This document shows, piece after piece, positions 31,870 to 45,003 of a stretch of DNA of 64,000 nucleotides. A program made the position numbers and the translations under genes. The first letter of the stretch is position 1, and every line of letters begins with the position of its first letter. Source of the stretch: Piromyces finnis (taxonomy: Eukaryota; Neocallimastigomycota; Neocallimastigomycetes; Neocallimastigales; Neocallimastigaceae); contig MCFH01000082.1 of NCBI GenBank assembly GCA_002104945.1, positions 62,001-126,000 of the forward strand, in the 5' to 3' direction. The notes under the pieces were generated by a model. The model was not told the DNA's origin and ran no database searches. It saw nothing but the letters and a program-made list of their open reading frames with translations.

Positions 31870-34426
31870 TAAATCAAACCAATACTACTTTTGCTACAAT
31901 ATCAGTACCAGTAAATGAAGAAATTACTATTCCAGTAATAAGAAAAGCTAAAAAGAATACTGATATTAAACCATATAAAAGAACTACCAAAGAAAAATTA
32001 AGTGATAATCCACAACCAATTAGAGTTCCAAGTAATGAGACTAGAGAACCATTAAATAATACTTATGAAGATATAATTGACGTTCCAAATAATGAAGTAG
32101 AAATGGAGACTGTAATTGAAAATGAAAATAATAATAATAATAATAATAATCTTAATAATAATTATAATAATAATATTAATAATAATATGAGTATGAATAA
32201 TGACACTAATATAAATAATAATGAAAGTAATAAAATAGATAATAACATTAATGATAATAATATTAATAATAACACTAATTCAACAGAAGCATTAAAACAA
32301 TTAGATCCTTCATTCATTAATCAACCCACTATAGATAAAGCTAAACGAAATAATAAAAAAGAACGAGAAAAGGAAATAATTGAACTAGCAAAAGAGATTG
32401 AACTTCCGAGTCAAAAGGAAAAAAATGTATCAAATGAAAAAGGAACAAAAAGATTAGTTATTTCAGCAGATCAAGAAAAATATAATATAACTAAAGATAT
32501 AGGTGAAAAATTTGCAAATATAACAATAGGCCAACTACTCGAAATTAGTCCTAAATTGAAAACGGAACTTTCAAAAGCACTAAAATTTACTAAAATTATT
32601 GAAGATGAATCTACAATTCTTTCTACCATAAGAAAAGATAAAGTCGTGAAATCAAAATGTAAAATAGAAGGAATAGAAACTACTGTATATTTGGACTCTT
32701 GTTCATCTATAAATATGATTACTAGAAGATTCTTATTAGAAAATAATATTCCATTAAAACCAGTTTCAAAAATTAGAGAAACTTTATATCAAGCTTATTC
32801 CAATACTACTATTGAGTCGCATCTATATGAAATTGAAATTACTATTGGTAATATAACATCTAAAGAAATATTTAGACTTATTGAAAAAGAAGATATATTC
32901 CAGGTCTTAATTGGTGTAGAAACTTTAGCTAATATGAAATTAATTATGGACTTTTCTGATCATACTTTATATCAGAAAACTGATGATATTCACAAAATTG
33001 GATCTTTTGAAAGTATTAATGAAATGAATCAAACTAATTTAATAGAAGAATTTGATGAAGAAATTAATCAAGATGCATTAATATATTACTTAACTAGTCA
33101 GAATGATAAATATCAAGATTTAGAAATTAAAACTACTAGTGATTCTAAATTACAGCTTATTAATAAAATAGTTGATGAAACACAAAAAGAAGCAAAAGAC
33201 CAACTGAAGAATCTTTTAATAACTAATATAGATGTTTTAGCTAATGATACTGATGATTTGGGTAAATCAAAATTATTAGCTCATGAAATTAAATTAAATC
33301 AAGATGATCCTATTAAACAGAAAATGTATCGTATTTCTAATAAAGAACATATGGAAATTCTAAAAGAAGAAATAGGAAAGCTTTTAAAGAATGATTTAAT
33401 AGAACCATCACAATCATCTTGGTCTTCTCCAGTTTTATTAGTACCAAAAAAGAATGGAAAATGGAGGATGTGTGTAGATTATAGAAAATTAAATTCTATA
33501 ACAATAAAAGATTCATATCCACTTCCATACATCGAAGAAATATTATTTTCTATTGGTAATAATGTAAAATATTTATCTACATTAGATTTATTCTCTGGTT
33601 TTCATCAAATACCAATGAAAAAAGAAGATATTGATAAAACATGTTTTACAACAATATTTGGAAATTATAATTACAAAGTAATGCCTTTTGGTTTATGTAA
33701 TGCTCCAGCAACCTTTCAAAGAGAAATGAACCGTATATTTCTACCACTTATTGGAAAATGTTTATTTGTTTATATGGATGACCTTTTAGTATTTTCTCCA
33801 AGTCTTGAACAACATATATTAGATCTTCAAAAGGTTTTTAATATAATAAAAGAAAATGGTATAAAAGCAAATCTTTCTAAATGTCATTTCTTAAAACAAG
33901 AAGTAGAGGTCCTTGGTCATATTCTATCAGTAGAAGGTGTCAAACCAGTTGAAAAGAAAATTGAAACTATTAAAAATTGGAAGTCACCAACAAACCTTAC
34001 ACAGCTAAGATCATTTTTAGGAGCTATAGGATATTACAGGAAGTTTATAAAAGATTTTGCCCAAATTGCTCATCCATTATTTAAATTATTAAAAAAGGGT
34101 ATGAAATTTGAATGGACATCTGAAACTGAAGAAAGTTTCCAAATACTAAAAGAAAGACTGATTAAGTCTCCTATTTTAAAATATCCTGACTATGATAAAA
34201 ATTTTATTATAAGAACTGATGCATCACTTAATGGTATTGGTGGTGTATTACTTCAAAAAGATGAAAATAATGTTGAATATCCAATTCATTATGTTAGTAG
34301 GTCTTTAAATGATAGTGAAATTAATTATAGTATAACTGACTTAGAAGGAACCGCAGCTTTTTATTGTTGTATGAAATTTAAATCTTATATAAGTGGGAAT
34401 AAAGAAGAAACGATATTATATACTGA
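31842..34426 (+). CDS. pol: Element B Pol, 5' part (protease, RT, start of RNase H)
   Basis: First 861 or so codons of Pol. It has an Asn-rich N-terminal extension, a protease motif LDSCS near residue 285 (Cys in place of Gly, as in A), and RT with MCVDYRKLN, STLDLFSGFHQ and YMDD (644-647). RNase H starts at IRTDASLNG and continues to ILYTD. Here element C is inserted, duplicating ACTGA (34422-34426). Reading on into the insertion gives only a short artificial tail. The frame resumes exactly at 59789. Confidence 0.92.
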
Positions 34427-34436
34427 TGTAACGAAT
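34427..34436 (+). repeat. Element C 5' LTR, first fragment
   Basis: TGTAACGAAT, identical to the first 10 bases of the intact 3' LTR at 59264. The last five bases are the target duplicated by element D. Confidence 0.9.
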
Positions 34437-35375
34437 TGTAAGAAATATTAATTATTCATAATTGAATAATTATTATTTCTTATTATTTAATACAAATTTA
34501 TTTAAATTATTATTTTCTATACATTCAACTATTACTAATAATTTATTAAATTATTTAATATTTCATTCATTTAGTTAATACTTATGATTTACTTAAAATA
34601 TTAATTTTATATACACTTATATAAAATATAAAATTTATTTACTTGCTATATTATATATTTAATTAACTTTATAAATTTATTTAATTATTAATTTTTATGT
34701 ACATTTAATTAATATAAATAATTTATTTACTTATTATTTATCTTATACATTTAATTTTGACTAACTATATTCATTACACTTATTGTTTTAAATTATGTAT
34801 TAATTATATTTTATGTATTGTATTAAGCACGGATAAAATAGGAATCGGAATTTTAAGGTTTTCCCGATTTCGCTTTAAAGAAGCATTCGGTTTTACTTAA
34901 AATTACACGAAGATCAATATGACTAGAATATTGATCGAAAATCATGTTTAGGTTTTTCTTCTAGTCTTTTCCTAAACATTTTATTTGTTAAGATTAGAAC
35001 CCGTTTATTTAACCTTATTTTTTAATAAAATTATAAATAAAACACTCTTGAAATTCCTTAGAAATTCAAGAGTTATTATTATAAAGGAATACGTTATAAT
35101 AAATAACATAAATACATTTTTCTTTTTAATTAAATAAAATATCCTTCTAATAAATCAGTAATTTAAAAAAAAAAAACTTACGACCCATTTGACTCTTTGT
35201 GTTTGGTTGTTTATTATAAATCTTTATAATAAACTCGATAAGTTTTATTTTTACTTTCTATTTTCTATTCTAATTTGTTCAATACTTCTTATTTCCGCAT
35301 AATAATACTACAATATTATTCGTTAATATTATTGTAGATAGTAATTTCTGTAAACAATAATAAGAAATTACTACA
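34437..35375 (+). repeat. Element D 5' LTR
   Basis: 939 bp, TGTAAGAAATATT...ATTACTACA. TATAAATAA at 35032-35040 and the self-primer AAGAGTTATTAT at 35068-35079. The T/A hairpin TGTTTATTATAAATCTTTATAATAAAC-type region near 35207 may contribute to 3' processing. Confidence 0.94.
35032..35040 (+). promoter_or_regulatory. TATA box of element D
   Basis: TATAAATAA, 36 nt before the segment complementary to the primer site. This places transcription start close to 35068 if the element self-primes as Tf1-type elements do. Confidence 0.65.
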
Positions 35376-35387
35376 ATAATAACTCTT
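35376..35387 (+). other. Element D self-primer binding site
   Basis: ATAATAACTCTT directly follows the 5' LTR and is the exact 12-nt complement of AAGAGTTATTAT at 35068-35079 in the LTR. There is no TGG start, so a tRNA 3' end is not the obvious primer. Confidence 0.75.
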
Positions 35388-35549
35388 CTCGTATTTTGTT
35401 TAATTGGACAACAATAATATTAATACATTGATACATTAAACATATTACAAAACAATATATATATAAAAAAAAAAAAAAAAATTTACCAATCAAAAAAAAA
35501 AAAATTTTTATAAAAAAAAAAAAAATTTCACCAATCAAAAGTTTTTTTT

Positions 35550-35580
<31 letters not shown>

Positions 35581-35712
35581 GATAATAAAACAGTTTAACA
35601 AAGGAAAAAAGTCATTTATAATTTTTTTTACTATTAAATATTATTGACATACATAATTAAGACTAATTTTTTTTTTCTTTTTCATATATATTGTATATAT
35701 AAACTAAATAAT

Positions 35713-38479
35713 ATGGATCATTGTAAGTTGGATAGTATCAACGGTACCACAGCAAGTTCTTACAAAGATGAGAGTCCAAATAATCAAACTGCTTCAAAAT
35801 TAATAACAGCTATCACTGACTTTATTCCTGCTTTTTTCTCACCAAACGGAATTTTGCTCAAAGAAAACGAAACAAAAAACCCTATTAACATCTTAGAAGC
35901 AATAATACAAGGGGAAACTTTCTTCAAAGAACACCCAGAATCCTTCAAAAATGATGAATCAAAAAATTCATTTATAATAAATAAGCTCAGCGGTAATGCT
36001 AGAAAGTGGGGTCTTTCACTTTTAGCTGATGGCATTCTAAAAAAACTCAATTTCCAACAATTCAAAGATCTTTTACTAGAAAATTTTGACGTGGGAACTG
36101 AAAGAAAGCAAAAGTATATGATTATGGACAAGCTGTGGAAACTCAAGCAATCTCATCTTGGTGGTGCTGTGGAATATACTATCGAATTTCGCAGATTGGC
36201 TGGACGTCTAGGATGGCCCGACGAAGTTCTGACTGATATTATAGGAAAGGGCTTAGTAAACAATGTAAGAGAGGAGTTCGATAAGTTAGAGAAACCTAAG
36301 ACTCTCTTTGAAGCTACGAATATCATCATCAGCCTGGACAAGAAGTGCCTTCTGGAAAGCCAGTTACGAGGAAAGGATAGAGATAATAATAAGAACAAGA
36401 AATCTTTCAGAAGGCGAAGACACGAATTAGCAAAAAATGAGAACCAAGGGAAACACTTTCTCCGAAAAGATAGATTTAAAAACAATATTCTTTCAGCTAA
36501 CTATACTCCAGATGGAAAACCATCGATTACCACAACATTTTATCTATCAGTTAATGGAAGAAATGTAAAAGTAAATCTCCTAATAGACTCTGGATCAGCT
36601 AGAAGTTTTATCTGCAAAAGCTTTGCCAATGCACACAAGCTACCAACTACAGGCCTTGCTTCCCCCATCAATATACAACTCCCAAATGGAAAGGGGATGA
36701 CCATTAAACAAACATGTAAACCACTCAAACTGAAGATTATGGACCATTCTGAAGTTTTCGAATTCTGCATAGCTAATCTGTCTCTTCAAGGAATAAATGG
36801 AATCCTTGGAAGGGATTGGTTAGCATTACATAACCCTTATATAAATTACCACCTCAATAAGATCTTCTTTATTGGAAAGTTTTGTGGCTCTCACTGTCCT
36901 TCCTCTACAAGGAATAAATTCCTAAATCAAAACATAACTGCTTCAATGATAGATAAACCATTACAAGACGGGAAGAAATCGATGGATTCTATCATTCCAG
37001 GTATGATATCAGAGGATGAACTTTTCGATACAGAAGTGTGCGCAGTAATGGTCCAAGAAGAGGAAGAAAACCGCTCGGGAAATAATATGAATAACATGAA
37101 TATAATCAGTAAATTTTATTCTAAATTTCATCTTGTATTTGAAAAGAAGGAGGCGGAAAAATTACCTCCTCACCGCGAATACGACATATCAATAGATCTC
37201 ATTCCAGGTGGGCAACTATATTTCGGACCCATTTACTCTTTGACTGTTAAAGAATTAACCACTTTAAAAGAATACATTCAAGAAAATTTGGAGAAGAAAT
37301 TCATAAGAAAATCCAAGTCTCCTGCTGGAGCCCCGGTACTTTTTGTGAAGAAACATGATGGATCTCTCCGACTTTGTGTGGATTACCGTCGACTGAATGC
37401 TATTACAATCCGTAATAGTTACCCTATTCCTAGAATCAACGACTTAATAGAAGCCTTCAAGAATGCAAGAATATTTACAAGACTTGACCTTAGATCAGCA
37501 TACAACTTAGTACGAGTCAAGGAAGGTCATGAATACCTCACTGCATTCCGGACACCATTAGGTCATTTCGAATACTTGGTTATGCCTTTTGGTCTCCGAA
37601 ATGCACCATCCGTATTCCAACGCTTTGTTCAAGATGTACTAAATGACACCATAGGTCTGTTCGCCCAAGTATACCTAGATGATATTATCATCTACTCACG
37701 CTCCTTGGAAGAACATATAAATCATGTCCGACTGGTTCTTGATTTACTTCTAAAAAATGGGTTATATGTTAAATTAGAGAAGTGTGACTTTCATGTCACG
37801 GAAACTACGTTCTTAGGCTTTACAATTTCCACTAATGGACTTGCTATGGACAAAAATAAAGTTAAATCTATTATAGAGTGGCCCACGCCAAAAAATGTTA
37901 AGGAACTACAAAGTTTCCTAGGACTCTGCAACTTTTATAGGAAGTTCATCAAGGACTTCGCCTCTAACATGGAACCTCTCCGGAAACTCCTAAAGAAAGA
38001 CAACGACTTCATATGGGATAAAGCCGCCGAAGATGCTTTCAACAAATTAAAAGAAGCTTTTAGAGTCGGTGAAATATTGATCTTTCCTGACCCAGAGAAG
38101 GTATTCACTGTGGAAACAGACGCAAGTGACTTCGCTGTTGGCTGTGTCTTATCCCAGGTCAGTGACATGGATAACCAATTACATCCAGTTGCTTTTCACT
38201 CCAGATCTTTAAATAAAGCAGAAGTTAATTATACAATATATGATAAAGAACTTCTCGCAATAATAACTGCTTTTGACATCTGGAGACACCACCTAGAAGG
38301 ATCCAAGTTTCCTGTTCAAGTTATAACGGATCACAAAAATCTGTTATACCTTAAAAAGCCCCAACACCTAAATCAAAGACAAATCCGATGGAGCCTTTTT
38401 CTATCAAAATTTGACTTTAGGATTGCTTACAGACCAGGCGCTAAAAGTGGAAAACCAGATGCTTTGTCTAGACGCCCGG
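35713..38479 (+). CDS. gag-pol: Element D Gag-Pol, 5' part (Gag, protease, RT, RNase H)
   Basis: The frame is open from an ATG at 35644, but I take the ATG at 35713 (MDHCKLDS) because the upstream residues are hydrophobic leader translation. The Gag capsid domain is at about residues 45-215. No CCHC knuckle follows, only a basic patch (KKSFRRRRHELAKNE). The protease DSGS is at 292. RT has [20 protein letters not shown] and YLDD (654-657). RNase H starts at VETDASDFA and ends at DALSRRP, where element E entered (CCCGG 38475-38479). The protein would continue at 45004. Cut off by the insertion, this part cannot make an intact polyprotein. Confidence 0.92.
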
Positions 38480-38920
38480 TGTAAAGAAATGTGTCTTTAA
38501 CAATAAAACAAATTATAATATTTACTAAATAACTTAGTAATATTAACACTTTAAAATATTCTGTAAATTATTAATTTATAAAAATATCATTAAAAACACA
38601 TAGAATTTAACTTAATAAGTTAGTGTTTAATAATATAATTATTTATTAATAAAATCTCGATTCTTTAAAATATTTGGGAAAATTCACTCGTATTTATACT
38701 AAAAATTTTTTAAATTAATTTATAAAATTTTTTCAACTTAAAATTCTTAACCAATCAATAATCTTCATATAAAATAAAATTTAAAAATAAAATAAAATAA
38801 AATAAAATTATAATTTTTTTTTAAAATAGTATCTATGAGGTCTCGAACTAGTGTCATTCAGACTCAAAGTCTTAGCTACTAACCACTAAGACAATTTAGT
38901 TATTTCTAGTATTCATTACA
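38480..38920 (-). repeat. Element E 3' LTR
   Basis: 441 bp. On its sense strand it begins TGTAATGAATACTAG and ends TTTCTTTACA. It holds the tRNA-like hairpin (38869-38892) and B-box (38839-38848). Confidence 0.94.
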
Positions 38921-38955
38921 TGGTCCTCCTCCAGGATTCGGATACCAGACGAATC
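38921..38955 (-). other. Element E polypurine tract and adjoining hairpin
   Basis: Sense TGGAGGAGGACCA (38921-38933) abuts the 3' LTR. Just before it, GATTCG/CGAATC arms (38935-38940/38950-38955) enclose TCTGGTATC. The whole hairpin-plus-tract is identical in element C (59229-59263). Confidence 0.85.
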
Positions 38956-39230
38956 TAGAATTTTAATATTTAAATATATGTTTTTCTTTTTTAATAAACT
39001 AAACTAAGGAGTGAATTTTCTTAATTATAAAAATACATTTAATATAATAAAATACATTTTTTTTTTTTTAATATTACTAAAATTAAAAATAAAATATTGA
39101 TAAATTTGATATTAATAAATTGTTTAATAATAAAATTGATATTGATAATGATATTAATAAGTTTTGATAATAATAATAATTGTGATTTTAATATTAATAA
39201 TAAATATAATTTGAATTTTTTAACTATTTT

Positions 39231-42200
39231 TTATTTCTTTCTATTAAATTTTTTAAGTAGCCCCTTGCAATTTAGATTTTCTTCAGGCTCCCACGAAGCT
39301 TCATTGATTGAATACCCTTTCCATTTAATCAGGTATTGTATTTTTCCGTAATGTCTTCTTTTATCCAGAATTTCTTCAACTTCGTATTCTTCTTCATTGT
39401 CAACGGTAATAGGTGGCGGTGGTGGTTGAGATCTTCCAAATTTATCTTCGACATATTTCTCGAGATTGGATACATGAATAACTGGATGAATCTTAATAGA
39501 TTTTGGGAGACTTAATTTAAATGTAACATTTGATATTTTTTCCAAGATTTTGTATGGGCCGAGTTTTCTTGGCTTAAATTTTTTATTTCCTTTGTGGATA
39601 ATTAAAGAACTATCCAGCCAAACTTTGTCACCAACTTTAAAATTCGGAGCTTCTTTTCTACGTTTGTCAGCATGCTTCTTCTGGGTTTCCATGGCAGATT
39701 TTAAATTTTCTTTTAAGGTATTAATTAAAGTTTTAAAATCTCTTGTAAACTCTTCTGCTCTTGGGACTTTAGATAGGTCTGGAATAACTGGTGAATATTT
39801 TGGATGAAAGCCGTAATTTAAAAAGAATGGAGAAAATTTGGATGATTCTTGAACCACATTGTTATAACTAAATTCTGCAAGACTAAGAAAACTTTTCCAA
39901 TTTGAACCTTTATAATTTGAGAAACATCTTAAATATTGTTCTATAACGGAGTTCACCCTCTCCGTCTGACCGTTTGATTGATGATGAAATGGAGTAGACA
40001 ACTTAAGTTCAATGCCAAGGGAGGAACAGATGGATTGGAAGAATTTAGAGGTAAATTGAGAACCTCTATCCGAGACAATAGATTCAGGTAGGCCATGAAG
40101 ACGGAAAATATTATCAATAAAGGCTGTGGCTGTTTCGGCGGCGGAAGGAATACTTTTGAACGGAATGAGATGAACCATTTTTGTAAGACGATCAACAACA
40201 ACAAGAATGCAAGTGAAGCCAGAAGATGAAGGCAAATCAGTAATGAAATCCATTGAAATGGATGACCAAGGACGTTCAGCAATATCAAGAGGATTCAGAA
40301 GACCATAAGGTTTATGACGAAAGGTTTTTGAACGACAACAAACTTCACAAGAACGAACGTAGTCTTTAACATCAGAAGAAATAGAAGGCCACCAGAAGTC
40401 TCTAGCAATAAGAGAAGATGTTTTCTTTATTCCGAAATGACCAGCTGAAGGAGAGTCGTGACAGAGTTTAAGAATTGAAAGACGACAATTTGGAGGAACA
40501 TAGATTCTGTCAGTAAAAAGGAGAAAACTATTGCTTAAGGAAAATTTGTCAATTTGAGGGTGAGGTATTGGAGGTTTCCTACAATCAAGATATTCACAGA
40601 TTTTATTGTAAAAGTCATCATTTATATATTCGGAAAGAAAAGAATCACTAATGGACGAAACAGAAGTCACAATGGCACAAAAGTTTTCAGGGCGAAGAAC
40701 ATTAAAAGGAACATCAGAAGAGGAATTCGAATTGATAGCATAATCAGGACGACGAGATAGGGCATCAGGCTTACCGTTAGAAGAACCAGAACGATAAATA
40801 ATAACAAAGTTAAATTCAGAGAGAAACAAAGCCCAGCGAACAAGACGTTGAGACATTTTTTCAGGTTTCTTTTGATAGAGTAAATTTCGATGATCCGAGT
40901 AAATCTTAAAAGTAGAAGAAGAGCCTTTAAGTAGATGACGCCATGTTTCAAGAGCAGCAACGATAGCTAAGAGCTCTTTATCATATATTGGATAATTACG
41001 TTCAGGACCAGTAAGAGAGCGAGAAAAGAAAGCAACTGGATGGGTCAAATTATCAATTGGAGAGACTTGCGAGAGAATAGCACCAATGGCAAAGTTACTT
41101 GAATCAGTTTCGACTATGAATGGAAGTTCACGATTAGGAAATATAAGAACAGGAGCAGAAACAAATAAGGACTTGAGTGAATCGAAAGCATCTTGAGCTT
41201 CTTTAGACCATACAAATTTAACATTTTTCTTCAAAAGTTTATGCAAAGGATGAGCGATCTTTGCAAAATTTGGAATAAATCGACGGTAGTAGTTCGCAAG
41301 ACCAAGAAAAGATTGAACCTCTTTAACATTAGATGGAGTAGGCCAGTTTAAAATAGAAGAAACTTTATTTGGGTCCATGTGAATGCCATCAGTAGAAATC
41401 CTATGACCAAGGAAATCAATAAAAGAAACAAAGAACTCGCATTTTTCCAATTTAGCATAGAGCCCAGCATCCCTCAGGAGTTTCAAAACAGTTTTGACAT
41501 GAGATATATGAGATTTATAATCAGAGGAAAAAATAATAATATCATCTATGTAAGAGAAAGCGAATTTACCAAGAACGTCTTCAAGAACATCATTAATGAA
41601 ATGTTGAAAAACAGCAGGTGCATTTTTCAACCCAAAAGGCATCACACAGTATTCAAAATGACCTAACTTGCAAGTAAAAGCGGTTTTATATTCATCACCA
41701 CTTTTAATCCTGACCAAGTTATAGGCAGAACGAAGATCCAATTTTGAGAAAATCTTCCCTTTTCCAAGATGTTCAAGCATATCTTGTATAAGAGGAAGGG
41801 GATAAGAATCACGAATAGTTATGGAGTTTAATTGGCGATAGTCAACACACATACGAAGTTGACCGTTTTTCTTAGGTACAAACAGAATAGGAGCTCCCGC
41901 AGGCGATTTTGATTTTCTAATAAATCCTTTCTTGAGATTTTCTTTTATATATTCTTCTAAAGCAATTGATTCGGTTTCTGTTAGAGGATAAATCGGTCCA
42001 TAAAACAGTTTTGAATTTTCTTTGAGTTTTATTTCACAATCGTATGGACGGTGTGGAGGAAGTTTTTCAGCATTAGATTCATTGAAGACATCAGCAAAGT
42101 CAGAGAGAACATCCGGAAGTATAATAGAAGAATTGGGTTCTGATTTAGAGTTTGAATCGGATTTGAGAATAGAATTGGATTGAATATTAGAATCAGAAAA

Positions 42201-43673
42201 AGAAGTCAAAACAGAAGTTGGTTCTTGATTTGAGAGAGACGAAGTAGAAAAGTTAACAGAAGACTTCTTAGAAACAGAATTGTTAATATTTTTTGAAGAA
42301 CCCGAACAGAGAATAGTACAAGTACGATTAGTTTCGTTTTGAGATTGGATGTTTTGTTTATCGACAAATATAGGGTAAGTGAATGAATCATGCGGAGGTT
42401 CGTAGGAAGGATCTTCCATTGCAGGAAAAGCAGATCTTTCTTCAGGAAATTCAGGGACATTATTGGAGAGTGTTATACAACGATTATAACAGTAATCGGA
42501 TACAAATGAAATTTTGTTCTTTGTGAAATCGATAGAAGGATTGTGTTCTTTAAGCCAATCTATTCCAAGAATACAAGGATAATAAGGTAGATCAGTTACA
42601 TAGAATTGTGTTCGACAGAGATGATCTTTGTAGCGAAGATTCAAAGGAGATGTAATTCCAAAAAGAGATTGTCGACCACCGATACCAACGATATTTGGTA
42701 GGTTACCGTCATCATGATAAGGAATGTTATTATCGTTACAGTAATCTACATCAATTAAATTAAGTTTGGATCCTGAGTCAATAAGAATATCCGTATTTAG
42801 TTCATAAGAAAGTTTAAATTTAGTTGTCATTTTATTATGAGTTTTGTTTTCTTCTTTAGGAGCGGATATAAGTGTGGGAATAGATATTAGTGAAGGATTT
42901 TCACGATCTTTATTCTTTCTTTTTGGACAATTATTAAGCTTATGACTTGAAGCACCACAATACACACAAAGATTTTCTTTCTTTCTTCTTTCCTTTTCTT
43001 CGTTTGAGATAGGGCCATGGTTATTCCTGTTTGTAATGGACTTTGTTATTTTTGAAGAGTGATGAAAAGATCTTTTCTTTCGGTTTTGGTCATTGTTTGA
43101 ACCAGAAGGGAAAAAGGTATGATGTGTAGATAATCTTGAATCGATTCTTGAAGCAATAGTCTGTAATGAAAGAAGATCCCTAGGACCCGGAAACATTTCC
43201 AAAATACGAACGGCAACTTGTTGATTAAGGCCAGCTATAAATGCATCCATTTTGGCTTGTTCATTCCAGTTTGATTCATCAGCATAGCGGTTAAATTCCA
43301 AGATATAGCCTCTAATTCCTCCTAATCGGCGTTGTTTTAAGGTTCTAAGCATTTGATTTGCAACATAGGTAGCATCGTTATATCCATAAAAAGCCTTAAA
43401 TCTGTCAACAAAAGCTTGGTAGTTATTAAGACACGGATCATGGTTGTTTATAAGAGTAGCAGCCCAGTTCATAGCGTCTCCATAAAGTCTTGATATTATG
43501 TAGAGAATTTTGGTTGCGTCGTCTTGATACCGTTCAGGATATAGCATAAACACTAGCTCCACCTTAGCTAAGAAACCCTTCAGATACCTGCGATCCCCTG
43601 CAAAACCATCCTTAAGAGTTGCGTTTTCGAAAATATTATTATTATCCATGTGGTTGTTTTCGTTCTCTTCCAT
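39231..43673 (-). CDS. gag-pol: Element E Gag-Pol polyprotein with chromodomain
   Basis: 1480 residues, uninterrupted. Gag capsid domain at about 22-165. CCHC zinc knuckle [14 protein letters not shown] at 236-249. Protease DSGS at 299. RT has [20 protein letters not shown] and YIDD (about 708). RNase H starts at VETDSSNFA. Integrase has the HHCC finger (HDSPSAGH...CEVCC) and DDE residues in [19 protein letters not shown] and [13 protein letters not shown]. The C-terminal chromodomain is [13 protein letters not shown]...IKWKGY...ASWEPEENL, which in this family reads histone methylation and steers integration. The first ATG is used; it is followed by an Asn/Glu-rich start. Closely related to element C's protein. 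Confidence 0.96.
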   Translation of the reverse strand: MEENENNHMDNNNIFENATLKDGFAGDRRYLKGFLAKVELVFMLYPERYQDDATKILYIISRLYGDAMNWAATLINNHDPCLNNYQAFVDRFKAFYGYNDATYVANQMLRTLKQRRLGGIRGYILEFNRYADESNWNEQAKMDAFIAGLNQQVAVRILEMFPGPRDLLSLQTIASRIDSRLSTHHTFFPSGSNNDQNRKKRSFHHSSKITKSITNRNNHGPISNEEKERRKKENLCVYCGASSHKLNNCPKRKNKDRENPSLISIPTLISAPKEENKTHNKMTTKFKLSYELNTDILIDSGSKLNLIDVDYCNDNNIPYHDDGNLPNIVGIGGRQSLFGITSPLNLRYKDHLCRTQFYVTDLPYYPCILGIDWLKEHNPSIDFTKNKISFVSDYCYNRCITLSNNVPEFPEERSAFPAMEDPSYEPPHDSFTYPIFVDKQNIQSQNETNRTCTILCSGSSKNINNSVSKKSSVNFSTSSLSNQEPTSVLTSFSDSNIQSNSILKSDSNSKSEPNSSIILPDVLSDFADVFNESNAEKLPPHRPYDCEIKLKENSKLFYGPIYPLTETESIALEEYIKENLKKGFIRKSKSPAGAPILFVPKKNGQLRMCVDYRQLNSITIRDSYPLPLIQDMLEHLGKGKIFSKLDLRSAYNLVRIKSGDEYKTAFTCKLGHFEYCVMPFGLKNAPAVFQHFINDVLEDVLGKFAFSYIDDIIIFSSDYKSHISHVKTVLKLLRDAGLYAKLEKCEFFVSFIDFLGHRISTDGIHMDPNKVSSILNWPTPSNVKEVQSFLGLANYYRRFIPNFAKIAHPLHKLLKKNVKFVWSKEAQDAFDSLKSLFVSAPVLIFPNRELPFIVETDSSNFAIGAILSQVSPIDNLTHPVAFFSRSLTGPERNYPIYDKELLAIVAALETWRHLLKGSSSTFKIYSDHRNLLYQKKPEKMSQRLVRWALFLSEFNFVIIYRSGSSNGKPDALSRRPDYAINSNSSSDVPFNVLRPENFCAIVTSVSSISDSFLSEYINDDFYNKICEYLDCRKPPIPHPQIDKFSLSNSFLLFTDRIYVPPNCRLSILKLCHDSPSAGHFGIKKTSSLIARDFWWPSISSDVKDYVRSCEVCCRSKTFRHKPYGLLNPLDIAERPWSSISMDFITDLPSSSGFTCILVVVDRLTKMVHLIPFKSIPSAAETATAFIDNIFRLHGLPESIVSDRGSQFTSKFFQSICSSLGIELKLSTPFHHQSNGQTERVNSVIEQYLRCFSNYKGSNWKSFLSLAEFSYNNVVQESSKFSPFFLNYGFHPKYSPVIPDLSKVPRAEEFTRDFKTLINTLKENLKSAMETQKKHADKRRKEAPNFKVGDKVWLDSSLIIHKGNKKFKPRKLGPYKILEKISNVTFKLSLPKSIKIHPVIHVSNLEKYVEDKFGRSQPPPPPITVDNEEEYEVEEILDKRRHYGKIQYLIKWKGYSINEASWEPEENLNCKGLLKKFNRKK

Positions 43674-43785
43674 AGTACTTATGATGTTTTCTTTAATAAG
43701 CTTTAATAAATTTGTAAAAATAATAGAATAAAGTATTTAATTATATTTATTAATTGAGTAAATCTTTTTATTAAATAATAATATA

Positions 43786-44486
43786 AACCAGATTATATAG
43801 TGTTAAACCATCAAATATATAACCTGTTTTATTCTTTATAATAAGTCCTTCGTAGCTCTTCACGATAACACGTATAAAGTCGATTGTTAATATTAATTAA
43901 ATTAATAAAAGAAAGGAACGGTGTAAAAATTTTTTTTAGTGTCTAACTTATTGTTAGCAATAAAAATTATTACAGGTTTTCTTTCCCTATATCAACCTTA
44001 TCCGAACGTAGAAGTATTATGTATAAGAGTTTAACATCTCACGCTAAAGGAGTTATAAAGAATATTATTTTATATTATTACAATTTTAATAAATTGTCTT
44101 AACAATTAATAATTATAATTAGAAATTGTTTTATTAGAAAACTTAATTTTAAAATGTATTAATTAAGAAATATTATTTTATTAAAGTAAGGCATTTCCGG
44201 CTATTTTCCGGTCTATAATCAAACAGCAAAAGATAGTATACAACTATAAATCTCACGCCAGCTTGCTTATTACAGCGTCTTGTACGTGGTGTACCTCGGA
44301 TTCTCCTACTTCCTTATTCAAAGTAGAATAGCTCAGAGCCTGCCAACCCAATTATTGTACAGGTTAAACTCGATCCCGTTAATCTTTTACTTTTTATAGT
44401 TTGAATTATATACCGCTTCTAAAGCGTACTAATTCTACTACTTTAAGTAAAAATATTTCTTTAAAGAAAAGCTTCAACAATAAAAC
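43786..44486 (-). promoter_or_regulatory. Structured leader RNA module of element E (shared with element A)
   Basis: Sense-strand blocks match element A in order and spacing. Hairpin ATAAAACTT/AAGTTTTAT (44480-44499) lies just before TGTTGAAGCTT. ATTAGTACGCTTTAGAAGC is near 44413-44431. TTTAGCGTG and hairpin GAGA/TCTT (44025-44040) expose GTTAAAC. AAGAGCTACGAAGGA is near 43846-43860. Hairpin CAGGTTATATA/TATATAATCTG (43816-43826/43789-43799) exposes GTTTAAC. Stems differ in sequence from A while pairing is kept and loops are conserved. Confidence 0.75.
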
Positions 44487-44547
44487 TTAAAAGTTTTATC
44501 TATAACAATTTCTTAAACACTAAGGTATTAAGCTTTTATATTATAAG

Positions 44548-44557
44548 GAGATTTTAT
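44548..44557 (-). other. Element E self-primer binding site
   Basis: Sense ATAAAATCTC directly follows the 5' LTR. Its exact complement GAGATTTTAT (sense) is in the LTR at 44727-44736, 40 nt downstream of a sense TATAAATA box (44769-44776). Confidence 0.72.
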
Positions 44558-44998
44558 TGTAAAGAAATGTGTCTTTAACAATAAAACAAATTATAATATT
44601 TACTAAATAACTTAGTAATATTAACACTTTAAAATATTCTGTAAATTATTAATTTATAAAAATATCATTAAAAACACATAGAATTTAACTTAATAAGTTA
44701 GTGTTTAATAATATAATTATTTATTAATAAAATCTCGATTCTTTAAAATATTTGGGAAAATTCACTCGTATTTATACTAAAAATTTTTTAAATTAATTTA
44801 TAAAATTTTTTCAACTTAAAATTCTTAACCAATCAATAATCTTCATATAAAATAAAATTTAAAAATAAAATAAAATAAAATAAAATTATAATTTTTTTTT
44901 AAAATAGTATCTATGAGGTCTCGAACTAGTGTCATTCAGACTCAAAGTCTTAGCTACTAACCACTAAGACAATTTAGTTATTTCTAGTATTCATTACA
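44558..44998 (-). repeat. Element E 5' LTR
   Basis: 441 bp, apparently identical to the copy at 38480. Sense-strand features: tRNA-like hairpin 44947-44970, B-box-like GTTCGAGACC at 44917-44926, TATAAATA at 44769-44776, self-primer 44727-44736. Confidence 0.94.
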
Positions 44999-45003
44999 CC
45001 CGG

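Larger units (their letters stand above)
38480..44998 (-). mobile_element. Element E: complete chromovirus-type Ty3/Gypsy element inside element D
   Basis: TSD CCCGG (38475-38479/44999-45003). 6519 bp with two 441-bp LTRs that look identical. Minus strand order: 5' LTR 44558-44998, self-primer site, 0.88-kb structured leader, one 1480-codon gag-pol with C-terminal chromodomain, hairpin plus polypurine tract, 3' LTR 38480-38920. Intact and probably young. Confidence 0.95.

Noticed and set aside
34427-34451. A 25-base coding extension of element B pol beyond 34426
   Set aside because: It is translation of the first bases of the C and D LTRs; the real continuation is at 59789.
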